Below are positions 7,978-16,862 of a stretch of DNA of 64,000 nucleotides, piece by piece (position 1 is the first letter of the stretch; the number at the start of each line of letters is the position of its first letter). The position numbers were made by a program, and so were the translations under genes. The stretch is from Palleronia salina (GTDB taxonomy: Bacteria; Pseudomonadota; Alphaproteobacteria; Rhodobacterales; Rhodobacteraceae), in the NCBI RefSeq assembly GCF_900141995.1, contig NZ_FQZA01000006.1, positions 1-64,000 on the forward strand. Direction: 5' to 3'. The notes beneath the pieces were generated by a model, which searched no databases, was not told the origin of the DNA, and worked only from the letters and a program-made list of their open reading frames with translations.

Positions 7978-8959
7978 GGCGGGCCATGCGCGCCTCTGGG
8001 TCGGCCTTGACGGGCGCCAGGTGGTAGACCGCGTCGCCCTCGTTCACCACGGGCATGGTGGCGCGGCCCAGCACGATGGCGGCGGTGTCGGCCTCGATCT
8101 CGATCTCGTGCTCGCCGAACGGGTCCGACACCACGGCCAGCAGCGTTCCGGGCTCGACCCCTTCGCCCACCTCCTTGAACATCCGCAGAAGGCCGCCCGC
8201 CGGTGCGCGCAGCCAGTGCGAACTGGCGCAAGCAAGCGACGGCGCCCGGCGCCGGCCCAGCCCCTTGGAGCCGATCATGCCCATCCGGTGCATCACCCGC
8301 AGGATGCCCGACGCCCCCACGCGCGCCGCGAACTCGTCGAAGCGCAGCGCCTCGCCCGCCTCGTACAGCAGGATGTCGCAGCCCTCGGCGCGGGCGGCGG
8401 CGCGCAGGCTGCCTTCGCGCAGCTTGGCGCGCACGATCACCGGTGCGCCGAAGGCCTCGGCCCGGGCCAGCGTCTCGTCCGACGAGGCCGAGACGCGGAT
8501 CTGCGGCATGTTGGTGCGGTGGATCGCGGCCGAGTGCAGGTCGATCCCGAAATCGCTGCGCGCCACCACCTCGGTCATGAACAGATGCGCGAGCCGCGCG
8601 GCCAGCGACCCGGTCTCGAACCCAGGGAAGGACCGGTTCAGGTCGCGGCGGTCGGGCATGTAGCGCGAGTTGTTGAGGAACCCGAAGGTGTTGACGATGG
8701 GCACCACCAGAAGCGTGCCGGCCAGGCTGCCCAGTTGCGGCTGGCGCAGCAGGCGGCGCGCGATCTCGACCCCGATCACCTCGTCCCCGTGCACGGCCGC
8801 ACTGACGAACAGGGTGGGACCGGGGCGGCGGCCATGGACCACGTGCACCGACATGGTGACCGGCGTGTGGTCCGACAGGCGGCTGACCGGCAGGTCCACC
8901 GTGCGCGACGTGCCCGGTGCGACCTCGGTATCACCGATCCGGAAGGGCTCACGGGGCAT
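7925..8959 (-). CDS. Succinylglutamate desuccinylase/aspartoacylase-family zinc deacylase
   Basis: 344 residues, start ATG with GGAG ten bases upstream. It is an M14-like zinc hydrolase of the AstE/AspA family: the metal ligands lie in HGDE (VSAAVHGDEVIG, about residue 58) and DLHSA, with the substrate-binding NxxxxRxxRDLNRSFPG segment. Members remove an acyl group from amino-acid amides; the short AstE of arginine catabolism is only one subgroup, and no ast genes are nearby. It lies directly downstream of a RimK-like ATP-grasp ligase on the same strand. That pairing suggests the two make and break the same amide or act on the same conjugate; the substrate is unknown. Confidence 0.88.
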   Translation of the reverse strand: MPREPFRIGDTEVAPGTSRTVDLPVSRLSDHTPVTMSVHVVHGRRPGPTLFVSAAVHGDEVIGVEIARRLLRQPQLGSLAGTLLVVPIVNTFGFLNNSRYMPDRRDLNRSFPGFETGSLAARLAHLFMTEVVARSDFGIDLHSAAIHRTNMPQIRVSASSDETLARAEAFGAPVIVRAKLREGSLRAAARAEGCDILLYEAGEALRFDEFAARVGASGILRVMHRMGMIGSKGLGRRRAPSLACASSHWLRAPAGGLLRMFKEVGEGVEPGTLLAVVSDPFGEHEIEIEADTAAIVLGRATMPVVNEGDAVYHLAPVKADPEARMARLTAEIEADPMFDEDEIL

Positions 8960-9050
8960 GGGGCATCTCCTGCGCTCGGGCGCGATTTTCGCCGCGAAAT
9001 CGACACCCTACAGGTGCCGAATTTCCGCGCCCCTCACAAGCGCCGCGCGA

Positions 9051-9956
9051 TCAACCCTTGCCCCGCGTGGCCGTCTTGCCCGGTTTCGCGGTCTTTTGCA
9101 GGAAATCGATGATCTGTCCGGCGATGTCGATACCGGTGGCCTTTTCCACGCCCTCGAGCCCGGGCGAGGAATTCACCTCCATCACCACCGGGCCGTGATT
9201 GGCGCGCAGCATGTCCACGCCGCAGACGTTCAGCCCCATGGCCTTCGCCGCGCGCACCGCCGTGGCGCGCTCCTCGGGGGTCAGCTTCACGACCTCGGCC
9301 CTTCCGCCGCGATGCAGGTTAGACCGGAATTCGCCCTCGGCGCCCGTGCGCTTCATGGCCGCCACCACGCGGCCCCCGACGACCAGCGCCCGGATGTCGG
9401 TGCCGCCCGCTTCCTTGATGAACTCCTGCACCAGGATATTCACGTTGGCGCCCCGGAACGCCTCGATCACCGATTTCGCGCTGCGGTCGGTATCGGCCAG
9501 CACGACGCCGATGCCCTGCGTGCCTTCCAGCAGCTTGATGACCGTGGGCGCGCCGCCCGCGACCCGCAGGACCTCCTCGGTCTGGCGCGGGTCATGGGCG
9601 AAGGTCGTCACGGGCAGGCCGATCCCGTCGCGCGCCATCAGCTGCATCGCGCGCAGCTTGTCGCGCGACCGCCCGATGGCCACGGATTCGTTCAGAGGCC
9701 AGGTGCCCATGACCTCGAACTGTCGCAGCACGGCCAGCCCGTAGAAGGTGATCGACGCGCCGATGCGCGGGATCACGGCGTCGAATTTCGGAAGCTCGGC
9801 GCCGTTGTAATAGATCGTGGGCCGGCGCGACGCGATGTTCATGTAGCAGCCCAGCGTCTTGATGATGGTAAGCTCGTGGCCACGCGCCTCGGCGGCCTCT
9901 TTCAGCCGCCTGTGGGAATAGAGCTCGGCGTTCTGTGCCATCATGGCGATCTGCAT
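9051..9956 (-). CDS. rimK: RimK-like ATP-grasp ligase
   Basis: 301 residues from the ATG at 9956 ([18 protein letters not shown]), with AAAGG about 10 bases upstream. The N-terminal pre-ATP-grasp region is followed by the ATP-grasp fold with the glycine-rich lid ([13 protein letters not shown]), the phosphate/metal segment [20 protein letters not shown] and the magnesium ligands in [16 protein letters not shown]. coli RimK adds glutamates to the C-terminus of ribosomal protein S6 and also makes poly-alpha-glutamate. Length and motifs fit that family closely, but with an AstE-like deacylase immediately downstream the substrate may be a free acyl-amino acid or another peptide rather than S6. 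Confidence 0.88.
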   Translation of the reverse strand: MQIAMMAQNAELYSHRRLKEAAEARGHELTIIKTLGCYMNIASRRPTIYYNGAELPKFDAVIPRIGASITFYGLAVLRQFEVMGTWPLNESVAIGRSRDKLRAMQLMARDGIGLPVTTFAHDPRQTEEVLRVAGGAPTVIKLLEGTQGIGVVLADTDRSAKSVIEAFRGANVNILVQEFIKEAGGTDIRALVVGGRVVAAMKRTGAEGEFRSNLHRGGRAEVVKLTPEERATAVRAAKAMGLNVCGVDMLRANHGPVVMEVNSSPGLEGVEKATGIDIAGQIIDFLQKTAKPGKTATRGKG

Positions 9957-10031
9957 GGGTGGGCCTTTCGACAGGAAACGGGACGGCGCGCCTAGGCAGG
10001 CGCGCCGCGACATGTGCTGGCAGATCGCGGC

Positions 10032-11855
10032 TTACTTGCCCAGGGCGATCCCCTCGCGGCGCGGATCGGCGCCGCCCAGCAGGCCGTCCCCGGTGATGCG
10101 GATGGCGTGCAGCCCCGAGGTCAGGTCGCGGATATTGGTCTCGTACCCGATCTCCTGCAGCGCGCCCTCCATCGCCGCGGCCGCGGTGCCCGCCTCGATG
10201 TCGAAGGTCCCGAAGCGGTTCACCAGGTGCGGGGCGACCAGCGCCTGCTGCACGTCCATGCCCCAGTCCACGTGGTTGATGATCGCCTGCGCGACGTAGC
10301 CGATGATGCGCGACCCGCCGGGCGAGCCGACGACCAGCATCGGCGCGCCGTCCTGCATGACGATGGTGGGCGCCATCGACGACCGCGGCCGCTTGCCCGG
10401 CTCCACCCGGTTGGCGATGGGATAGCCGTTCTCGTGGGTCGAGAAGCTGAAATCGGTCAGTTCGTTGTTCAGAAGGAACCCGCCCGGCGTGAACAGGCGC
10501 GAGCCGAAGCCGTTCTCGATGGTCGTCGTCATGCTCAGCGCGTTGCCGTCGGCATCGACGATCGAGATATGCGAGGTCGACGGCAGCTCGATCGCGTCGT
10601 CGTCGCCCCAAAGCTGCGCGTGCGACCATTCGGGCGCGCCGGGCGAGGCTTCATCCAGCGCTTCGGACCCGCCCAGCTGCGCCGCGCGGCCGGTCAGGTA
10701 GTCGGTGTCCAGCAGACCCTCGGTGGGCATGGGCACGAAATCGCTGTCGGCCATGTAGCGGCCCCGGTCCGCGAAGGCGAGCCGCGAGGCATCGCCGATC
10801 AGCCGCCAGGCCTGCGGGTCGTCCGCCGCCATTCCGGGCAGGTCGTACTGGTCGAGCATCCCCAGGATCTGTCCCACGGTCAGGCCGCCCGAGCTGGGCG
10901 GCCCCATGCCGCAGACCTCAAGCCCGCGGTAGGGGCCGCAGACGGCGGGGCGCTCGACCACGTCGTAGATCGCCAGGTCGGTCATCGACAGGGTGCCGGG
11001 ATTCGACGCGGCCTCGGTCACGGTGGCGACGATCCCTTCCGCGATCTCGCCGGTATAGAACGCGTCGGCCCCGCCCTCGGCGATGGCGCGCAGGGTGGCG
11101 GCGTAGGCGGGGTTGCTCAGCGTGTCGCCTTCGGCGATGGGCTCGCCGCCGGGGTAGAAATAGTCCTGCGTCGCCTGGAACCTGCCCAGCCGGTCCGCGT
11201 CACCGGCGACGAGGCTCGCCAGCCGCGGCGACACGGTGAACCCGTCCTCGGCCAGCGCGATGGCCTCGGCGAACAGGTCCGCCCAGGCCGCGCGGCCCCA
11301 CATCTCGTGCGCGCGCTCCATCAGGCGCGGGGTGCCGGGGGTGCCCACCGACCGGCCGCCCACGACCGCGTCCCAGAACCCCATGGTCTCGCCCGCGTCG
11401 TCCTGGAACAGGGTCGGCGAGACCGACAGCGGCGCCGTCTCGCGCCCGTCCAGCGTGGTCAGCGTGCCCGACGCGGCGTCGTAGTAGACAAGGAACGCCC
11501 CGCCGCCGAGGCCCGAGCTCTGCGGCTCGACCAGGCCCAGGACGGTCTGCACGGCGATCATGGCGTCGGCGGCGCTGCCGCCCGCATCCAGGACCGCGGC
11601 ACCGGCCTCGACCGCCAGCGGGTTGGCGGCGGCCACCATCCAGTTCTGCGCCTCGACCGGGCGTCCCGCTTCCTTGGCGTCCATGGCATCGCGCGCCAGC
11701 GGAGCGAGCGGGGTGGCCGAAACCTCGGGGCCCGACGCGCCACTGCCGTCGGCGCTGGCGGCCTCGGGGTCGACCGCGTCGGCCGCCTGCTGGGCATGAA
11801 GCGGGGCGGCGAGCGCCATGAGGGTGGCGACGGTCAGGCTCAGGGGACGGCGCAT
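10032..11855 (-). CDS. ggt: Gamma-glutamyltransferase precursor
   Basis: 607 residues from the ATG at 11855, preceded by GGAGGA. A Sec signal peptide (MRRPLSLTVATLMALAAPLHAQ) places it in the periplasm. The polypeptide is a self-cleaving Ntn-hydrolase: the predicted nucleophile is Thr427 in PSTSHISIVD, just before the small subunit, and the large subunit carries SSGLGGGAF with the GGRSVGTPG loop. The PPSSGG segment in the GMGPPSSGGLTVGQ stretch lies late in the large subunit. GGT removes gamma-glutamyl groups from glutathione and related compounds. Together with gshB (28.9 kb) and the ChaC-like gene (56.7 kb) it completes a glutathione synthesis and turnover set, although the genes are not linked in an operon. 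Confidence 0.95.
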   Translation of the reverse strand: MRRPLSLTVATLMALAAPLHAQQAADAVDPEAASADGSGASGPEVSATPLAPLARDAMDAKEAGRPVEAQNWMVAAANPLAVEAGAAVLDAGGSAADAMIAVQTVLGLVEPQSSGLGGGAFLVYYDAASGTLTTLDGRETAPLSVSPTLFQDDAGETMGFWDAVVGGRSVGTPGTPRLMERAHEMWGRAAWADLFAEAIALAEDGFTVSPRLASLVAGDADRLGRFQATQDYFYPGGEPIAEGDTLSNPAYAATLRAIAEGGADAFYTGEIAEGIVATVTEAASNPGTLSMTDLAIYDVVERPAVCGPYRGLEVCGMGPPSSGGLTVGQILGMLDQYDLPGMAADDPQAWRLIGDASRLAFADRGRYMADSDFVPMPTEGLLDTDYLTGRAAQLGGSEALDEASPGAPEWSHAQLWGDDDAIELPSTSHISIVDADGNALSMTTTIENGFGSRLFTPGGFLLNNELTDFSFSTHENGYPIANRVEPGKRPRSSMAPTIVMQDGAPMLVVGSPGGSRIIGYVAQAIINHVDWGMDVQQALVAPHLVNRFGTFDIEAGTAAAAMEGALQEIGYETNIRDLTSGLHAIRITGDGLLGGADPRREGIALGK

Positions 11856-11959
11856 GGGGATCTCCTCCGGAAAGATGGGCGGCGTCCTGTTGAGTGTGGC
11901 GCAAATCCGGTCCGCGGCAAGGCGCAGCACGGCCGTCGCACGGGCCCGACAGGCACCCA

Positions 11960-12101
11960 CATGAGTATTTGAGGACCAGTGATGGACGGGCCGGGCGCAC
12001 GGTCCCGCGCGCCGGGCGTCAGGACCGGATCCGCACCCGATGAACGCCACGGCCCCGGTCTCGCGCGGCCCCGGCATCACTGGTCCGGAAAATACTCGAT
12101 G
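11960..12101. repeat. Palindromic intergenic repeat, copy 1 (long spacer)
   Basis: A 25-base arm at 11960-11984 (starts CATGAGTATTT, ends CCAGTGATG) and its inverted, slightly diverged partner at 12075-12101 (starts CATCACTGGTCCGG, ends in ACTCGATGG). They are separated by about 90 GC-rich bases. The same pair of arms, closer together, recurs at 20021-20094. It sits between ggt and the pyrophosphatase gene, both on the minus strand. Confidence 0.85.
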
Positions 12102-12141
12102 GTGCGACGCCGCGGGCCCGCGACCGGGCGGTGCGACGCGC

Positions 12142-12693
12142 CTAGGGATCCGGCACGTCCGGGTCGCGGCGCGCGGCGTCCTCGGCCTGTTCCAGCATCT
12201 TCATGGCCTCGTCGCGCTCGCCGCGGCCGACGACGGTGAAAGGCCGGTCGATCATGTCGTTGTAGCTGCGGAAGAACAGCTCCATGTCCCAGGCGAAGCC
12301 CTCGCGCATGTCCGACAGCGTCTGCACGTGGGCGAACATCCGCGACAGGTTGGCCACGGCGACGACGCGGTCGTTGCGCGCCATGGTGCCGTCCTCGTCG
12401 TTCTCCATCTTCAGGATGCCGATCAGCCGCGCCTCGATCAGCGCGCCGGCCGGCACCTCGCCATCGGTCACCAGCACGATGTCCAGCGCGTCGCCGTCGG
12501 GCGCCTTGGTGTTCGGCACGTAGCCGAAGCTGAACGGAAAGGTCTGGCCCTCGGGCAGCTCCAGCGCGATGCGGAAGAGCCCGCTGGCATCCACGTCGTA
12601 CTTGTGGCGCGAGCCCTTCGGGGTCTCGACGAAGACGTTGACGGCCTCGCCTTCGGTGCGGGACGTCACGTGGTCGAGCGCTTGGAGGAACAT
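12142..12693 (-). CDS. Inorganic pyrophosphatase-family protein
   Basis: 183 residues. The segment DGDALDIVLV (about residues 66-75) is the metal-binding signature D-G-D-x-L-D of soluble family I pyrophosphatases, and the flanking ETPKGSRHKYDVD and FPFSFGYVPNTKAPDGD also match. The C-terminal half is less typical: the metal/phosphate residues normally found after the signature (KDxxRVxxD-type) appear altered to ARNDRVVAV, and the rest diverges. It is thus probably a divergent pyrophosphatase-family enzyme rather than the main housekeeping Ppa, and full activity is unproven. It stands 34 bases from the downstream end of an MBL-fold hydrolase gene on the same strand, possibly one transcript. 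Confidence 0.8.
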   Translation of the reverse strand: MFLQALDHVTSRTEGEAVNVFVETPKGSRHKYDVDASGLFRIALELPEGQTFPFSFGYVPNTKAPDGDALDIVLVTDGEVPAGALIEARLIGILKMENDEDGTMARNDRVVAVANLSRMFAHVQTLSDMREGFAWDMELFFRSYNDMIDRPFTVVGRGERDEAMKMLEQAEDAARRDPDVPDP

Positions 12694-12727
12694 GGGGGAC
12701 TACCTTTCCGGGGGGCGGGGCGCCCGC

Positions 12728-13564
12728 TCAGCTGTCGTGGCTGTAGTAGGCGGGGATCATGCGGAACCCCTCGGTGGCCCGCTCGATCACGCCCGCGCCG
12801 GGGAAGGTGATGTGGCTGCCCAGGATCGGGGTGGCGTCCGCCGACACGCGGTCGAGCATCGCCTTGCGGGTCTCGCGCGCCGCGTCGATATCCACGTCGA
12901 AGCCTGTGCCGATCTCGGGATTGGCCAGCTGAACCGGCGCCACGTGGACGATGTCGGTCAGCAGCAGCATGGTCGCGTCGCCCGACATGATCTCGAGCCC
13001 CGAATGCCCCGGCGTGTGACCGGGCAGGTGCAGCGCGCGCAGGCCGGGGGCGATGTCGTCGGCGTCGCCGTAGGTTTCCAGCCGGTCGCCATAGGCCGAC
13101 AGCAGCGCACGGGTGCTGTCCTGGGCATTGGCGTCATCGGTGAAATGGGCGTGGTCGTCGCCGTGGATGCGCAGCGCGGCGTTGCCGAAGGCTGCGTCGC
13201 CGTTGCCGTCCATCAGCCCGGCGATGTGGTCGGCATGCATGTGGGTGACGTAGACCGTGTCGATATCCCCGGGCGCGAAGCCGGCGGCCTTCAGGTTCGA
13301 CATCACGCGCCCCGTCTCGGGGCCCATATTGCCCGCCACGCCGCCATCGACCAGCACCAGCCGGTCGCCTGTCCGGATCACGAAGGCGTTCAACCCCGAC
13401 CGCCAAGTGGCCGGATCGGCGTGGTGCATGTGCAGCAGCCGCGCGTATTCGGGTGCGTCGATCCCCTTCAGGTGGTCCAGGCCCAAGGGCAGGGGCCCGT
13501 CGCTGAGCGCGGTGACGGTGATGTCGCCCACGTGCAGGCGCTGGGCATCGGGAAGGCGGGTCAT
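12728..13564 (-). CDS. Cytoplasmic MBL-fold metallo-hydrolase, paralogue of the next gene
   Basis: 278 residues, with AGGAG upstream of the ATG. It has the metallo-beta-lactamase fold metal motif HxHxDH in THMHADHIAGL, a second His in LPGHTPGHSG, an Asp in LLTDIVHV, and a C-terminal GSHITFPG. There is no signal peptide. It is clearly paralogous to the 318-residue protein encoded just upstream (13664-14620): both share the QRLHVGDITVTALSDG-type opening, the PGHTPGHxG loop and the HVAPVQL(A/R) segment, differing mainly by the Tat leader. Substrates of this MBL subgroup (lactonase-like or sulfatase-like) cannot be deduced. Confidence 0.85.
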   Translation of the reverse strand: MTRLPDAQRLHVGDITVTALSDGPLPLGLDHLKGIDAPEYARLLHMHHADPATWRSGLNAFVIRTGDRLVLVDGGVAGNMGPETGRVMSNLKAAGFAPGDIDTVYVTHMHADHIAGLMDGNGDAAFGNAALRIHGDDHAHFTDDANAQDSTRALLSAYGDRLETYGDADDIAPGLRALHLPGHTPGHSGLEIMSGDATMLLLTDIVHVAPVQLANPEIGTGFDVDIDAARETRKAMLDRVSADATPILGSHITFPGAGVIERATEGFRMIPAYYSHDS

Positions 13565-13663
13565 CGGGGACTCCTCGTTGGCACGGTATCATCGCGCCCC
13601 GGCAAGGGCGCAGGACGGCAACGCGGGGCGCCCGGGCGGTGGTTCCGCCCGGGCGCGTGGCCG

Positions 13664-14620
13664 TCAGGCCGGGTAGGGATAGCGCGCGTCGATCATGGCG
13701 TAGCCTTCGCCCGCCTGCATGATGTGGCCCAGGCCGGGGAAGTTGATGTGGCTGCCCGCGATCATCATCCGGTCGGCCACCACGCGGTCGAGGATGTCCG
13801 CCCGCGTCGCCGCCGCCTGGTCGGGGTCCACGTCGAAGCCGATGGTCACCTCGGGGTGGCGCAGCTGCACCGGCGCCACGTGCAGGATGTCGGCCCAGAT
13901 CAGCAGGCTGTCATCGCCCGAGTTGATGGCGAACCCCGTGTGCCCGGGCGTGTGGCCGGGCAGCGGCATGGCGGTGATGCCGGGCGCGACCTCGCCCTCG
14001 CCCGAGAACGGGCGCAGCCGGTCGCCGTAGACGTCCAGCACGCTGCGCGCGAGGTTGAAGAACATCGCGTTGCTCTCGCCCGCCTGCTGCATGATCGCGT
14101 CGTCGGTCCAGAAGGCGCGCTCGGCCTCGTGGAACGCCAGCTCGGCGTTGGGGAAGATCGCGCTGCCGCCATCGACCGCACCGCCCACGTGGTCGGGGTG
14201 AAGGTGGCTGGCCAGGATCATGGTGATGTCCTCGGGCGCCGTGCCGGTGGCCTCGAGATTGCCCATCAGCCGGCCCAGGTCCGGGCCCATGGCGCCGCCG
14301 GTGCCGGCGTCCACCAGCATCTTGGTGTCGCCCGCCTCGATCAGGAAGGCGTTGACCGCGGCGCGGAAATCGTCGGGCTCGATGAACTGGTCGGTCATCG
14401 CCCGGGCATAGCCCTCGGCATCGATGCCCTGCAGCGCCTCGGGCCCGATCCTCAGCGCGCCGTCCGACAGCGCGGTGACGGCCATGTCGCCGATGGTGAA
14501 GCGCTGGGCGGCGGGCAGGACGGGCGCGGCGGAATGCGCGGCGGCGCGCGCGGCGCGGGGCAGGAAGGGCAGGGCGGTCGCGGCGGCGGCGGTGCCCATC
14601 AGGTGACGGCGGGTGATCAT
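13664..14620 (-). CDS. Tat-exported MBL-fold metallo-hydrolase
   Basis: 318 residues from the ATG at 14620, preceded by GGAGG. The N-terminus (MITRRHLMGTAAAATALPFL) is a twin-arginine leader with an AxA-type cleavage region near ARAAA, so the folded, metal-loaded enzyme should act in the periplasm. Metal-binding HxHxDH is in SHLHPDHVGG, followed by LPGHTPGHTG, WADILHVAP and GSHINFPG. It is the exported paralogue of the neighbouring cytoplasmic hydrolase; the pair most likely arose by tandem duplication. In annotation practice such proteins are called MBL-fold hydrolases; an N-acyl-homoserine lactonase activity is possible but not shown by any residue I can read. Confidence 0.87.
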   Translation of the reverse strand: MITRRHLMGTAAAATALPFLPRAARAAAHSAAPVLPAAQRFTIGDMAVTALSDGALRIGPEALQGIDAEGYARAMTDQFIEPDDFRAAVNAFLIEAGDTKMLVDAGTGGAMGPDLGRLMGNLEATGTAPEDITMILASHLHPDHVGGAVDGGSAIFPNAELAFHEAERAFWTDDAIMQQAGESNAMFFNLARSVLDVYGDRLRPFSGEGEVAPGITAMPLPGHTPGHTGFAINSGDDSLLIWADILHVAPVQLRHPEVTIGFDVDPDQAAATRADILDRVVADRMMIAGSHINFPGLGHIMQAGEGYAMIDARYPYPA

Positions 14621-14700
14621 GGTATCCTCCTTGCGGGACATGCTGTACCGAACAAGCCGGACATAGCGCGCCGCGGCGCAAATCAATCGGAGGGGCAGTC

Positions 14701-15183
14701 ATGACCGACCTTGCGGCGATGATGGCGCGCCACGCGCGGGCGGGCCGGGTGGACTGGATCGGCCTGCGCCCGGCCCGCCGCGCGGGGGTGCAGCCGGTCG
14801 ACCGCGCCGAGATCGCCGAAGACGGGCTGGGCGGCGACCACGGCCGCCCGGGCAAGCGGGCGGTGACACTGCTCCAGGCCGAGCATCTTGCGGTGATCGC
14901 CGCGCTGCTGGGCCGGGACAACCTGCCGCCCGAGATCCTGCGCCGCAACATCGTGGTCTCGGGGATCAACCTTTTGGCGCTGCGGCACGCCGAGATCGCA
15001 CTGGGCGGCGCGCGGCTGCGGGTCGAGGGGCCGTGCCCGCCCTGTTCGCGGATGGAGGAATACCTCGGCCCCGGCGGCTATTCGGCAGTGCGCGGCCATG
15101 GCGGGGTCTATGCCAGCGTCGCCGCGCTGGGCCCGGTCGCGCTGGGCGATGCGGTCACGCGCGTCGGGTCTTCCGCCGATTGA
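14701..15183 (+). CDS. MOSC-domain protein
   Basis: 160 residues, start ATG with GGAGGGG upstream. The fold is recognised from GLGGDHG (about residue 42), the LLQAEHLAVIAALLG helix and the conserved cysteine region RVEGPCPPCSRMEEYLGPGGY. MOSC domains occur in the C-terminal part of molybdenum-cofactor sulfurases and in stand-alone YiiM-like proteins, where the cysteine is thought to carry sulfur or bind Mo/W cofactor substrates. This short form is the stand-alone type. It is divergent from the Tat-exported MBL hydrolase and convergent with the aminotransferase gene. Confidence 0.88.
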   Translation: MTDLAAMMARHARAGRVDWIGLRPARRAGVQPVDRAEIAEDGLGGDHGRPGKRAVTLLQAEHLAVIAALLGRDNLPPEILRRNIVVSGINLLALRHAEIALGGARLRVEGPCPPCSRMEEYLGPGGYSAVRGHGGVYASVAALGPVALGDAVTRVGSSAD

Positions 15184-15198
15184 GCCGGCGGGCCGGTC

Positions 15199-16068
15199 TC
15201 AGGCGGCGCCGTCCGCGCTCGCGGCCCAGTCCCAGTACATCTCGCGCACCCGCTTGGTGACCGGCCCCACCTGGTAGTGTCGGTCGTCGAAGGCCGTGAC
15301 CGCCTGCACCTTGGACATGTTGCCCGACAGGAAGACCTCGTCCGCGTCGCGCACGTCGTCGAAGCTCAGGACCGTCTCGACCACCGGCGTGCCGTCGGCG
15401 GCGAGGTTCGCCATGTGCCGCGCGCGGGTGATGCCCGCCAGGAAGGTGCCGTTGGCGATGGGGGTCATCACCGTGCCGTCCTTGACGATGAACACGTTCG
15501 CCGTGGCGCTTTCGGCCACGTTGCCCATGGCGTCGGCGGCCAGCGCGTTGCCGAAGCCCTTCGACTGCGCCTCGCGCAGCATTCGCGCGTTGTTGGGATA
15601 GAGGCAGCCCGCCTTGGCGTTCACCACCGCCGATTCCAGCACCGGGCGGCGGAACTGCGTGGTGGTGAGCGTCGTGGTCGCCTCGGCGGTGAAGGGGATC
15701 GCCTCGAGGCAGACGGCGAAGCCGGTGGTCTCGGCGGCGGGGGCGATGGCGCCCGGCCCGCCGTCGATGCCCCAGTACATGGGCCGGATATAGACGGCCG
15801 CGTCATCGGGATAGGCGGCCAGCCCCTCGTGGATCAGCGAGACCATGGCGTCGGTATCCACGGTCGGCGTCAGCATCAAAGCCCGGGCCGAGCGGTTCAC
15901 CCGCTCGCAATGGGCGCGCAGGTCGGGGGTCAGGCCGTTGACCGCCCGCGCGCCGTCGAAGACCGACGAACCCAGCCAGGCGCCGTGATCGGCCGCGCGC
16001 ATGACGGGCACGTCGCCGTCATGCCATTCGCCGTTGAAATAGGTCCGGATGTCGGTGCCGACTGCCAT
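15199..16068 (-). CDS. ilvE: Branched-chain amino acid aminotransferase, class IV
   Basis: 289 residues; GAGGGG lies upstream of the ATG. It is a fold-type IV PLP enzyme: predicted PLP lysine K152 in AVVNAKAGCLYPNN, the glutamate/asparagine region GNVAESATANVFIV that contacts the cofactor, and the N-terminal SSVFDGARAVNG substrate loop. IlvE transfers amino groups between glutamate and the keto acids of valine, leucine and isoleucine. Class IV also includes D-amino acid transaminase and ADC lyase; the early SSVFDGARAV and WG signatures favour BCAT, but the gene is not in an ilv operon, so a secondary BCAT paralogue is possible. Confidence 0.9.
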   Translation of the reverse strand: MAVGTDIRTYFNGEWHDGDVPVMRAADHGAWLGSSVFDGARAVNGLTPDLRAHCERVNRSARALMLTPTVDTDAMVSLIHEGLAAYPDDAAVYIRPMYWGIDGGPGAIAPAAETTGFAVCLEAIPFTAEATTTLTTTQFRRPVLESAVVNAKAGCLYPNNARMLREAQSKGFGNALAADAMGNVAESATANVFIVKDGTVMTPIANGTFLAGITRARHMANLAADGTPVVETVLSFDDVRDADEVFLSGNMSKVQAVTAFDDRHYQVGPVTKRVREMYWDWAASADGAA

Positions 16069-16140
16069 GCGCGTGTCCCCTCGTGTCCGGCCCGTTCGTA
16101 GCCGCAGCCGGCCCCCGGGGACAAGGCCTGTCGCCCCCGC

Positions 16141-16626
16141 TCAGCCGGCGTCGGCCAGCAGCGCGTCCAGGTCCAGCCGCCGGGTCACCATGGCCAGCCC
16201 GCCCTCGGCGTCGCGCGGCCATTCGTTTTGCGGTCGGTCCCGGTAGATCTCGACCCCGTTGCCGTCCGGGTCGTCGAGATACAGCGCCTCGCTCACCCCG
16301 TGGTCCGACGCGCCGGTCAGGGGCCAGCCCGCCTCTTGCAGCCGGCGCAGGATCGTCCCCAGCGCCGCGCGGTCGGGCAGCAGCAGGGCCACGTGGAACA
16401 GGCCGGTGTGGCCCGGCGGGGGCGGGGTGGCGCCCGCGCTCTGCCAGGTGTTCAGGGCAATGTGGTGGTGGTAGCCGTCCACGCTTAGGAACACCGCGCC
16501 GTCACCGTAGCGCTGGGTCTCCTCGAAACCGAGGATGTCGCGCCAAAACGCAAGGCTTCGCTCGAGGTCGGCCACCTTCAGGTGAACGTGGCCGATGCGG
16601 GTGGCGGCGGGAAGGGTCGTGGTCAT
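16141..16626 (-). CDS. VOC-family protein (glyoxalase/ring-cleavage dioxygenase fold)
   Basis: 161 residues from the ATG at 16626, with AGGAG about 8 bases upstream; the open frame extends far upstream but has no other good start. Two beta-alpha-beta-beta-beta modules are visible: GHVHLKVADLERSLAFWRDIL and the second from GLFHVALLLPD to DPDGNGVEIYRDRP. The metal-ligand positions His (GHVHL), His (LFHVA) and Glu (GVEIY) are kept, suggesting a working divalent-metal site. Sequence style resembles CatE-like catechol dioxygenases and methylmalonyl-CoA epimerase-fold proteins, but the substrate is unknown. Confidence 0.88.
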   Translation of the reverse strand: MTTTLPAATRIGHVHLKVADLERSLAFWRDILGFEETQRYGDGAVFLSVDGYHHHIALNTWQSAGATPPPPGHTGLFHVALLLPDRAALGTILRRLQEAGWPLTGASDHGVSEALYLDDPDGNGVEIYRDRPQNEWPRDAEGGLAMVTRRLDLDALLADAG

Positions 16627-16862
16627 TGGTGGCTCCTGTGGATGCGCCGACCAGGATAAGCGCCCCGGCCTTCTGTGCACAGGTCCACGGATGCAGGGCA
16701 AACGCGCGCCCGCGCACATAGGTCGATCCGAACGCCCCATCCGTGCGCCTGGCCGCGTGAGTTCACCGCACACGCGCCGCTGGACCGTTTCCGCGCTGAA
16801 GGCGCTCCTTGCCACACGGAAGGCGGGGCGGCACCGGCCCGGCGCCGCCCGCCCGCCGGACA

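Noticed and set aside
7925-8959. astE of the arginine succinyltransferase pathway
   Set aside because: No astA, astB, astC or astD neighbours; the family is broad, so no gene symbol is given.
12569-14704. Long plus-strand open frame opposite the two MBL hydrolase genes
   Set aside because: Shows repeated mirror-image composition because the two hydrolases are paralogues; no ribosome-binding site and no family match.
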